Source of the DNA: Halobellus sp. LT62
GTDB lineage: Archaea; Halobacteriota; Halobacteria; Halobacteriales; Haloferacaceae
Direction: 5' to 3'
Assembly (NCBI RefSeq): GCF_037031285.1
Contig: NZ_JAYEZO010000001.1
Span: forward strand, 1,798,001-1,862,000
Length of the DNA: 64,000 nucleotides
Shown: in pieces, positions 53,067 to 61,177 of the stretch
Numbering within the stretch: the first letter of the stretch is position 1
Layout: each line of letters begins with the position of its first letter
Notes under the pieces: generated by a model
Databases searched by the model: none
What the model saw: the letters and a program-made list of their open reading frames with translations, nothing else
Told to the model about the DNA's origin: nothing
Translations under genes and position numbers: made by a program

Positions 53067-53420
53067 ACCAACGTATCGTCGTCGGTTACCTGATTAACCT
53101 ATCGCAGCGGGATCGACCGCGGAAACTATTACTATTCAGATACTTATCTCGCAGGTGATAATTTTCGAGTATCTCGGATTAGTTCCGATAGGTGAGCGCG
53201 AGTTCCTCGGAGAAACACCCGTCGCTGTATTCGATCTCTTCGCGGAAATTCCGAGAGAATCGCGGTATCTGTGGAATGATATACCCAGCACGCATACATC
53301 GAGACAGACAATTTATCCGGTATGCTCGGAGTGGGTTTGGTGCGATCTGAAACACGTCCTCTCTGATTTCTGTAAATTTTTTCCGATACGCTTACGTGGC
53401 CTCCGCGGACACCCGAGAGT
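53067..53420. other. 354-bp divergent promoter region
   Basis: No gene is supported. It separates folCP and the formate-THF ligase gene and includes AT-rich stretches such as TGTAAATTTTTT (about 53371-53382). Confidence 0.45.
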
Positions 53421-55142
53421 ATGGCGTCCGAAGACGAGGGCGGTTTCCCGACAGACTACGAGATCGCAAAGGCGGCGGAAAAACAACCGATCGGCGACGT
53501 CCTCGAACCGTGGGGAGTCGGCGACGACGACGTCGAACTTTACGGCGACTACAAGGCGAAACTGTCCCACGACGCCGTAACTCGGCTTCGCGACAACGCC
53601 GAGAACAAGGAGGGCAACCTCGTGCTGGTGACGGGGATGACGCCGACGCCGATGGGCGAAGGCAAGACGGTGACGACCGTCGGCCTCGGCCAGACGCTCA
53701 ACCACGTCGGCGAGGACGCGATGATCGCGATCCGCGAACCGTCGCTCGGCCCGGTCTTCGGCGTGAAGGGCGGCGCGGCGGGCGGCGGCTACTCGCAGGT
53801 GCTCCCGATGGAGGACATCAACCTCCACTTCACCGGCGACCTCCACGCGCTCACCTCAGCGCACAACCTCATCGCGGCGATGCTCGACGCGAAGATCTCC
53901 CAGAGCGACGAGATCGACATCGACGTCAACGACGTCGCGTGGCCGCGCGCGATGGATATGAACGAGCGCGCACTCCGCGACATCGTCATCGGCCTCGGCG
54001 GCTCCTCCGGCGGCACGCCCCGAGAGAGCCGCTTCCTGCTCACGGCGGCCTCCGAGCTGATGGCCGTCCTCTGTCTCGCAGAGGACCTCGGCGACCTCAA
54101 AGAGCGCGTCGCGCGCATCATCGTCGCCTACACCGAGGACGGCGACCCCGTCACCGTCGACGACATCGACGCGACCGGCCCGGCCTCGATGCTGCTGAAG
54201 GACGCGATCAAGCCGAACCTCGTCCAAACGCTCGAGGGCACGCCCGCGTTCGTCCACGGCGGCCCATTCGCGAACATCGCACACGGCACGAACTCCCTCA
54301 TCGCCGACAAGGCGGCCTTCGGGATGGGCGATTACCTCGTCACCGAGGCCGGTTTCGGCTCCGACCTCGGTGCGGAGAAGTTCATGAACATCGTCTGCCG
54401 CCTCGGCGATATGACGCCGAACGCGGTCGTGCTCGTCTCGACGGTTCGCGCGCTGAAGTACCACGGAATGGGTATGTGGCCCGCCGACCTCGAAGAGGTC
54501 AAAGAGGCCGGCGTCGACGAGCTCGAAGCCGGGTTCGCGAACCTCGACAAGCACGTCCGTAACCTCCAGAAGTTCGGTGTCCCGGTCGTCGTCGCGCTCA
54601 ACCGCTTCCCCGACGACAGCGACGAGGAGGTCCAAGCGGTTCTAGACCACTGTCGCGAGGATCTCGGCGTCCGGATCGCCGAGTCGAACGTCTTCGCGGA
54701 CGGTAGCGAGGGCGGCGTCGACCTCGCAGAGAACGTCATCGAGGCCGTCGACGAGGGCGACGAGGACGAGTTCGACCACCTCTACCCCGACGACGCCCCG
54801 ATCAAAGAGAAGATCGAGACCGTCGCGACCGAGGTCTACGGTGCCGACGGCGTCAACTTCACCAGCGGTGCGGAGGACGACATCGAGCGACTCGAAGATC
54901 TCGGCTTCGAGGACGTGCCGGTCTGTCTCTCGAAGACCTTCCACTCGCTGAGCGACGACCCCTCGAAGAAGGGCGCACCGTCGGGCTGGACGCTCGAAGT
55001 CCGCGAGCTGTATCCCTCCGCGGGTGCCGGCTTCATCGTCGCGCTGACGGGCGACGTGCTCGACATGCCTGGCCTCCCGGCCGTCCCCGCCGCCGCGGGG
55101 ATGGACATCGACGAGGACGGCAACATCAGCGGCCTGTTCTGA
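53421..55142 (+). CDS. fhs: Formate--tetrahydrofolate ligase
   Basis: 573-residue formyl-THF synthetase (formate + ATP + THF to 10-formyl-THF, reversible with ATP made in the reverse direction). The P-loop TPTPMGEGKTVTTVGL lies near residue 73; REPSLGPVFGVKGGAAGGGY follows. NLHFTGDLHALTSAHNLIAA and PVVVALNRFPDDSDEE are family signatures. The length (about 560) agrees. The acidic N-terminus is haloarchaeal. In the demethylation network it would release formate and ATP from 10-formyl-THF, or reload formate for biosynthesis. Confidence 0.96.
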   Translation: MASEDEGGFPTDYEIAKAAEKQPIGDVLEPWGVGDDDVELYGDYKAKLSHDAVTRLRDNAENKEGNLVLVTGMTPTPMGEGKTVTTVGLGQTLNHVGEDAMIAIREPSLGPVFGVKGGAAGGGYSQVLPMEDINLHFTGDLHALTSAHNLIAAMLDAKISQSDEIDIDVNDVAWPRAMDMNERALRDIVIGLGGSSGGTPRESRFLLTAASELMAVLCLAEDLGDLKERVARIIVAYTEDGDPVTVDDIDATGPASMLLKDAIKPNLVQTLEGTPAFVHGGPFANIAHGTNSLIADKAAFGMGDYLVTEAGFGSDLGAEKFMNIVCRLGDMTPNAVVLVSTVRALKYHGMGMWPADLEEVKEAGVDELEAGFANLDKHVRNLQKFGVPVVVALNRFPDDSDEEVQAVLDHCREDLGVRIAESNVFADGSEGGVDLAENVIEAVDEGDEDEFDHLYPDDAPIKEKIETVATEVYGADGVNFTSGAEDDIERLEDLGFEDVPVCLSKTFHSLSDDPSKKGAPSGWTLEVRELYPSAGAGFIVALTGDVLDMPGLPAVPAAAGMDIDEDGNISGLF

Positions 55143-55202
55143 GGTCGCGAACGCGTCCTCTCACCGGGCAAGAATCGACTGGAGCGCGGACGCCGGCGGA
55201 AA

Positions 55203-55207
55203 TTTTT
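55203..55207 (+). terminator. T5 run after the formate-THF ligase gene
   Basis: Five T residues about 60 nt after the stop, near the convergent gene's end; a possible U-run terminator. Confidence 0.3.
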
Positions 55208-55245
55208 CGAGCCTTCCCGACGATCGTCACCGTTCCTCGCGGGCG

Positions 55246-55806
55246 CTACTGCTCCTCGGCGATCACCCAGAGCGCTCGATAGAGGTCCCACAGCGAGCAC
55301 TCACAGCGCGTCGCGATCATCCGATAGGTCTCCAGATAGCGCTCGTAGTCGGAGACGGTCGGCTCCGCCGGGTAGTCGCCGTCGAGTTCGCCCAGCGACC
55401 GCAGTGTCGACCACTGTCGCTCGTCGATCGCGACGTACCGGCTCGGGTCGATGAACTGGCAGAACGCCGATCCGATCTGGACGTCGACACCCGAGAGCGA
55501 CGTCAGGGACGACAGCATCTCAGCCGCCGTGTCGGCCTCGACGGCCGCCGAGATGGCGGCGTGGACGTCCTCGTAATCGTTGTCGTCGTAGGCGTCCTCG
55601 ATAGCGCGTCGGTCCGCGTTCGGGACCGCGCCCAAGAACCGGCGGCCGTACCACTGGACGACCCACTCGGGATCGCGCCACCCGTAATCGCCGTCGGCGA
55701 ACATCCGCGGCAGGAGGTCGCGATGTTCCTCCTCGACAGTCGAAAGTGGCTGGTACTCGGGGTACGCGTCGATTCGTTCTTCGATTGACGCTGCGGTGAG
55801 TTTCAT
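55246..55806 (-). CDS. Conserved hypothetical protein
   Basis: 186 residues, acidic and mainly helical. I do not recognise the family. The segment FCQFIDPSRYVAIDERQWSTL looks like the HhH/base-excision fold seen in some DNA glycosylase-like families, but the match is weak. The ATG at 55806 is preferred because the upstream frame to 55902 is Arg/Ser-rich. It converges with fhs. Confidence 0.6.
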   Translation of the reverse strand: MKLTAASIEERIDAYPEYQPLSTVEEEHRDLLPRMFADGDYGWRDPEWVVQWYGRRFLGAVPNADRRAIEDAYDDNDYEDVHAAISAAVEADTAAEMLSSLTSLSGVDVQIGSAFCQFIDPSRYVAIDERQWSTLRSLGELDGDYPAEPTVSDYERYLETYRMIATRCECSLWDLYRALWVIAEEQ

Positions 55807-56018
55807 ACTCGCACTAGTACCGCGAGGGTTCTCAGACTGTCGGCTCGTACCGTCGTGAGACGACCGATTGTCGCGGTAGAATCGTTTTTTCATTCCGGGC
55901 AAAACGGCGACCTAGCGCTTTCGTCCGGGATTCTCGGCCGAGGTATGTGAGAAAGATTCATACTCGTGGCAGGGAAGGATTCGAATAGAGATGAGCCACA
56001 ACGCGGAGGAACCACAGT

Positions 56019-58133
56019 ATGTCGAGTGAAGAACAGGAACCGGTGAAAACGATCTGTCCGTACTGCGGTGTCGGCTGCGGCATCCAAGTAATGCCCGGCG
56101 AGGAACCGAGCGATATGCGGTTTATGCCGTGGGGCGACGCCCCCGTCAACGACGGCCGCGTCTGCATCAAAGGCGGCGCGGCGACGCAGGTCGTCGACCA
56201 CGAGGATCGGCTCACCACCCCGCAGATCAAAGAAGACGGCGAGTTCCGCGAGGCGACGTGGGACGAGGCCTACGAGCGCATCGTCTCCGAGATGGAGGAG
56301 ATCCGCGAGGAGTTCGACCCCGACGCGATGGGCTTTTTCGGCTCCTCGAAGACGATGAACGAGGAGAACTACCTCCTCCAGAAGCTCGCGCGCCGCTACG
56401 GCACCAACAACGTCGACAACTGCACGCGGATGTGTCACGCCTCGACGGTTTACGCGCTCCGGACGAGCCTCGGCGCGGGCGCGATGACGAACAGTATGGA
56501 GGACCTCGAAGCGGAGGCCGACGTGCTGTGGATTCAGGGCGCGAACCCCGCCGAACAGCACCCGATCGCCAACAGCAACTACTTCCGACAGGCCGTTCTC
56601 GAGGGCGCGACCGTCATTCAGGTCGACCCGCACGCGAACAAGACGACCCGTTCGTTCGATATCGAGGAGACCGAGCGCCACCAGCACCTTCAGCTGGAGC
56701 CCGGCACCGACATCCCGCTTCTCAACATCGTCCTCAAGACGGTGCTGGAGAACGGTTGGATCGACGAGGAGTTCATCGAAGCGCGCACCGAGGGCATCGA
56801 GCACCTCGAGGAGACGCTCGAAGACTTCGATAAGGAAGCCGCCGCAGAGGAGTGCGGCGTCCCGCTCGAAGACATCGAACTCGCCGCCGAGAAGTACGCG
56901 ACGGCCGACAACGCCACCATCTTCACCGGGATGGGGATGAGCCAGCACACCTGCGGCGTCGACAACGTCCAAAACGAGATCAACCTCGCGCTCATCACCG
57001 GCAACGTCGGTCGCGCCGGCACCGGCGTCAACCCGCTTCGCGGCCAGAACAACGTGCAGGGGACCTCGGACGTCGGCGCGATGCCGAACGTCCTGCCCGG
57101 CTACCAGCTCGTCGACGACGACGAGGCCCGAAAGAGCGTCGAGGACGTCTGGGGATTCGAGATCCCCGACGAGCCCGGCCTGACGAACGTCGAGATCACC
57201 GGCGCGATCGGCGAGCAGATCCAAGGGATGTACGTGATGGGCGAGAATCCGATTATGTCCGAGCCCAACGCGAACCACGTCGCCGACCTGCTCGAGGAAC
57301 TCAACTTCCTCGTCGTCCAAGACATCTTCATGACGGAGACAGCGGAGTACGCCGACGTGTTGCTCCCGGCGACGACGTGGGCCGAGCGCGGCGGCACCGT
57401 CACCAACACCGACCGGCGCGTCCAGCGGATGCGCGGCGTCCAGAAGGTCCACGAGAACACGAAGCACGACCTCGAAATCCTCTGTGAGGTCGGTACCCGC
57501 CTCTTCGGCGAGGGCTTCGAATTCGACACCCCCGAAGAGGTCTTCGAGGAGCTTCGACAGGTCACCCCGAGCTACCACGGAATGACCTACGACGCGCTCG
57601 GCGAGGAGGGCATCCACTGGCCCTGCTACGAGCCGGGCGACGAAGGCGATCAGTTCCTCTACGAGGACGGCTTCGAAACCGAGAGCGGCCTCGGCCACAT
57701 CGAGGGCGTCACCCACCAGCCGCCGAAGGAGGTGCCCGACGACGACTACCCGCTGATCCTCACCACCGCGCGCCTCGAAGAGCACTACAACACCGGGACG
57801 ATGAGCCGCCGGTCGCCGCGGCTCAACAACCAGTACCCAGATAACTTCGTCGACGTGCACCCGAACGACGCCGAGCGCTACGGCATCGAAGACGGCGAGA
57901 CAGTGAGGATCAAGTCCCGCCGCGGCGAGATCGAACTCGAAGCGCACGTGACAGAAGACATCAAGGAGGGCGTCATCTGGACGACGCCGCACTTCGCCGC
58001 CGCGTCGGCGAACGTTCTCACCAACGACGTGCTCGACGAGCGAGCGAAGATTCCGGAGTACAAGGCCGCCGCCGCCGAAATCGAAGTCGGCGTCGAGCCG
58101 AGCGGCTCCGGCAACGCCCCCGCGGACGACTGA
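56019..58133 (+). CDS. fdhA: Formate dehydrogenase-like molybdopterin enzyme, catalytic subunit
   Basis: 704-residue molybdopterin oxidoreductase. The N-terminal [4Fe-4S] site is CPYCGVGC (Cys 13, 16, 20) with a fourth Cys in RVCIKGG. NCTRMCHAST holds the Mo-ligand Cys at residue 139, where many formate dehydrogenases carry selenocysteine; here it is Cys. GVNPLRGQNNVQGTSDVGAM and MGENPIMSEPNANH follow, and the C-terminal dinucleotide-binding domain ends with EGVIWTTPHFA. It oxidises formate to CO2 or reduces CO2. No beta or gamma subunit gene adjoins, so its electron partner is unknown. A 12-codon upstream frame (55991-56029) overlaps the start. Confidence 0.93.
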   Translation: MSSEEQEPVKTICPYCGVGCGIQVMPGEEPSDMRFMPWGDAPVNDGRVCIKGGAATQVVDHEDRLTTPQIKEDGEFREATWDEAYERIVSEMEEIREEFDPDAMGFFGSSKTMNEENYLLQKLARRYGTNNVDNCTRMCHASTVYALRTSLGAGAMTNSMEDLEAEADVLWIQGANPAEQHPIANSNYFRQAVLEGATVIQVDPHANKTTRSFDIEETERHQHLQLEPGTDIPLLNIVLKTVLENGWIDEEFIEARTEGIEHLEETLEDFDKEAAAEECGVPLEDIELAAEKYATADNATIFTGMGMSQHTCGVDNVQNEINLALITGNVGRAGTGVNPLRGQNNVQGTSDVGAMPNVLPGYQLVDDDEARKSVEDVWGFEIPDEPGLTNVEITGAIGEQIQGMYVMGENPIMSEPNANHVADLLEELNFLVVQDIFMTETAEYADVLLPATTWAERGGTVTNTDRRVQRMRGVQKVHENTKHDLEILCEVGTRLFGEGFEFDTPEEVFEELRQVTPSYHGMTYDALGEEGIHWPCYEPGDEGDQFLYEDGFETESGLGHIEGVTHQPPKEVPDDDYPLILTTARLEEHYNTGTMSRRSPRLNNQYPDNFVDVHPNDAERYGIEDGETVRIKSRRGEIELEAHVTEDIKEGVIWTTPHFAAASANVLTNDVLDERAKIPEYKAAAAEIEVGVEPSGSGNAPADD

Positions 58134-58309
58134 GCGGTTCGCGTCGACGGGGCTCCTCCCTCGCGGGCGCTTCTCGACCGTCGACTGGGGCTCACCGCGG
58201 GGAGGGCGCGGCCCACCATTTCTCGATCGACGTTACGTGACTCCAACTGACGGGGTCGCCACTTCGATAATTCACACGACCGACGGGTTCGAGCCGCTGT
58301 CTCTGCGGT

Positions 58310-61126
58310 TCACTCGGCCGACGTGCTGTCCCCGGCTTCCGGCCGTTCGTCGAGCAGTTCGACTGTCCCCCGGGTCCCGTCGATTCTGACGCGTTGCCCG
58401 GTTCGGATCCGCTTCGTCGCTTCGGGAACCGAGACGACGGCAGGCAGACCGTACTCTCTGGCGACGAGCGCGCCGTGGCTGACCGCACCGCCGACCTCGG
58501 AGACCAACCCGGCGGCGTTCAAGAACAGCGGCGTCCACCCGGGGTCTGTCGACGGCGCGACGAGTATCTCCCCGGGTTCGATCGTCGCCGTCGCCGGATC
58601 GCGAATGACGCGGGCCACCCCCTCGACGACGCCCGAGGAAACGCCCGTTCCGGCCAATGTCCCGTCTACGAGCGCGTCGTGCTCGGGGCGTGCACGAACG
58701 GCTTCACCTTCGCTCGTGATCACGGGAGGCGCATCAATCCCGGAATTGCGTGCGTGTTCCCGCCTGCGGGCAGCGATGTCGACAGCGACTGCCTCGCCGT
58801 CGAGCGCGGCGAACAACTCGTCTCGACGGAGGTACCAAACGTCGTCTCGGCGGTCGAGCGCGCCCGCGTCGACGAGTCGTTCGCCGGCCTCCAGCAGCGC
58901 CGTTCTCCACGCGGTAAACGCTCTGGCGGCCTCCTGCTTGGGATATTCCCGGAGGTAGACGGTGTCGCGGTACGTGCGTATCAGCCAGCGCACGTATCGG
59001 CGGCGAAGCGGCCCGAACAAGCCGTGGTCGGCGTGTCCCTCGAGAGAGTCGGCGGCCGCTTCGGCCTCCCCGACGAGGCGTCGGATGCGCTCGCGGTGCT
59101 CGCCCGTCGTTTCGCGTTCGAGATTCGCACGGACGACGGCGAGGAGCATCGACGGGTCCTCTCGCCACCGCGGTCGGCTGAGGTCGATTTCGCCGGTCGC
59201 GCGGTGTCCGAATTCGTCGAGAAAGTCATCGAACGCCTCGCGGAAGCGTTTGCCGCCCTCGGCCTCCGCGATGTCGGAGAGAGATGCGCCGTCTCGGAGG
59301 CCGGCAACGACGTTCGGACGCTCCCGTGCGATGTCCGCGATATCGCCGAGACCGAGGTTGATGCGTGTGACGACATCGCGTTCGAACCCTCGACCGACCG
59401 CGTTCACCTCTTCGGGCCGATCCGGAAACGTTCGCTTGAGCCACCCGCCGACGGCGAACGCGAGAAACAACGGGCTTATTCGCGGGTACACCTCACGAAT
59501 GATCGCCCTGATATCGACTGGGTCAAACACGGCGCGAGCGCGGGCCTCCGGCGTCGGCCCGTCAGTGACCCGTGCCACGAACAGATCACCTAATCGGGTC
59601 CACGACTCGTCTTCGAGCGTGACCCCCCGACCGGCCAGCGCCGCGAGGACGTTCCGGGCGATGCCGGGGATCGCGGGGCCGATCAATCGGACCACCCGCG
59701 CGGACGTCCCGAGATACTGAGAGAGGGCGGTGATCGGGACTCCTCGGGAGGGGAACTCCTCAGGTCGTCGCGATACGATCGTGTCGAGGCCGGCCGAGAT
59801 CGGTTCGTTGATCGCCGCGATCCGCTCGATCAACCGCGAGCGGAGGATCGGCCGACGAAGGAACCCCGTGACGTCGATATAGATCCGTCCCCCGGCCTCG
59901 GCCGTGAGGTCGTCCGAAGCGGAGAGATCCATACCCGAGACCGCGTTTTTCGTGTACGACCGCCAGATGTCGCGGACGAGCGGCGGCATCGCCTCCGGCA
60001 TCGCCTGCATATGACCCATACTGACGTAGACGTGGAGGCGGCCGTCCTCCGGGGTCGGCGACGGTCGCGGAAACAGCGAGGTGATGGGGCGAGACTGCAG
60101 GAGGACGAATCGGCCGTCCGCGAGCGCCCACTCGAGATCCTGCGGCGCGCCGAGCAGCGTTTCGACGCGCTCGCCGAGCCCGACGAGCGTCCGAAGCTGC
60201 TCGTCCGTGAGGACGCGCGACTCTCGGAGGTCGTTCGGAAGGTCGACCCTCCGCGTCCCCCCTCTTTCCGGGGTTCGATCCCCGCCGGATTCGGTCGCTT
60301 GGACCCCCGTATCGGCGATCGGCGGCGTATTCAGCTCGAAGGCGACCCGCTTCGTACCGATCACGTACTCGATCACCTCGTCGCTCCGGGTGTTCACGAG
60401 CGCGTGGTCCGGCGTGACCTCGCCCGCGACGATACTCTCCCCGAGACCGTAGCTCGCATCGATCGACGAGACGCGTCGGTTCCCGGTCGCGGGATCGGCC
60501 GTGAACAGAACGCCCGCGGCCGCGGCGTCGACCATCGGCTGGACGACGACCGCCATCGCCGACTCGGCGTGAGCCATCTCAGTACGGGCTCGGTAGGCGA
60601 CCGCTCGGGCGGTGAAGAGACTGGCCATACAGTCGCGGACGCGATCGGGGACGTCGGCGGGTGCGACGCCCAAGAAGGTGGTGTGTTGACCGGCGAACGA
60701 CGCGCTCGGCAGGTCCTCCGCCGTGGCGCTCGATCGAACGGCGAACGAGCCGGCCGTCTCGCACGAGTCGACAGCGTCGGCGATTGCCGTCTCGACGGCC
60801 TCGATGAGGGATCGACTCTCGATAAGCGAGCGAACGTCGCGAGCGGCCGTCACGAGTGCGTCCGTATCTGAGGAATCGACGTTCTCGAGACGAGCGATCG
60901 CGTCTCTAATCGCCGGTGAGTCGACGAGCTCCCGGTACGCCTCTGTGGTGACGACGAACCCGCCGGGGACGGGGAGGCCGGCCCGCACCATCGCGGTCAA
61001 GTTCGCGCCCTTTCCGCCAGCGACGTCGAGGTCATCGGCTCCGCGCTCGTCGAACCACAGCACAGCGGAGGTGGCATCAGGAGGGACCATCGGTTGGAGA
61101 CGTGAGAGTACGCGCCGGATCGGCAT
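58310..61126 (-). CDS. Rifampicin phosphotransferase/PEP synthase-like enzyme
   Basis: 938 residues. The N-terminal ATP-grasp half has FDERGADDLDVAGGKGANL, then SFAVRSSATAEDLPSASFAG, then LFTADPATGNRR and QDLEWALADGRFVLLQSRP, as in PEP synthase. The phosphohistidine domain GGAVSHGALVAREYGLPAVV lies only about 50 residues from the C-terminus. No PEP-binding TIM-barrel follows, which distinguishes it from PpsA and matches the three-part layout of rifampin phosphotransferase (Rph). The middle substrate domain (about 370-820) is rich in Arg and Glu. The substrate here is unknown. ATG 61090 is an alternative start. Confidence 0.88.
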   Translation of the reverse strand: MPIRRVLSRLQPMVPPDATSAVLWFDERGADDLDVAGGKGANLTAMVRAGLPVPGGFVVTTEAYRELVDSPAIRDAIARLENVDSSDTDALVTAARDVRSLIESRSLIEAVETAIADAVDSCETAGSFAVRSSATAEDLPSASFAGQHTTFLGVAPADVPDRVRDCMASLFTARAVAYRARTEMAHAESAMAVVVQPMVDAAAAGVLFTADPATGNRRVSSIDASYGLGESIVAGEVTPDHALVNTRSDEVIEYVIGTKRVAFELNTPPIADTGVQATESGGDRTPERGGTRRVDLPNDLRESRVLTDEQLRTLVGLGERVETLLGAPQDLEWALADGRFVLLQSRPITSLFPRPSPTPEDGRLHVYVSMGHMQAMPEAMPPLVRDIWRSYTKNAVSGMDLSASDDLTAEAGGRIYIDVTGFLRRPILRSRLIERIAAINEPISAGLDTIVSRRPEEFPSRGVPITALSQYLGTSARVVRLIGPAIPGIARNVLAALAGRGVTLEDESWTRLGDLFVARVTDGPTPEARARAVFDPVDIRAIIREVYPRISPLFLAFAVGGWLKRTFPDRPEEVNAVGRGFERDVVTRINLGLGDIADIARERPNVVAGLRDGASLSDIAEAEGGKRFREAFDDFLDEFGHRATGEIDLSRPRWREDPSMLLAVVRANLERETTGEHRERIRRLVGEAEAAADSLEGHADHGLFGPLRRRYVRWLIRTYRDTVYLREYPKQEAARAFTAWRTALLEAGERLVDAGALDRRDDVWYLRRDELFAALDGEAVAVDIAARRREHARNSGIDAPPVITSEGEAVRARPEHDALVDGTLAGTGVSSGVVEGVARVIRDPATATIEPGEILVAPSTDPGWTPLFLNAAGLVSEVGGAVSHGALVAREYGLPAVVSVPEATKRIRTGQRVRIDGTRGTVELLDERPEAGDSTSAE

Positions 61127-61177
61127 AACGATAGGTCTCCAAAGAACGATACAGCACCCGTGCGCCGAATCGGGCGA

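Noticed and set aside
53155-53580. 141-codon frame overlapping the fhs start
   Set aside because: Its second half is an Arg/Thr-rich shadow of fhs; its first half has no recognisable family and lies in the promoter region.
60269-60284. tRNA-like T-arm CGGGGTTCGATCCCCG
   Set aside because: The loop has six instead of seven bases, no D-arm or acceptor stem surrounds it, and it lies inside the reading frame of the Rph-like gene.
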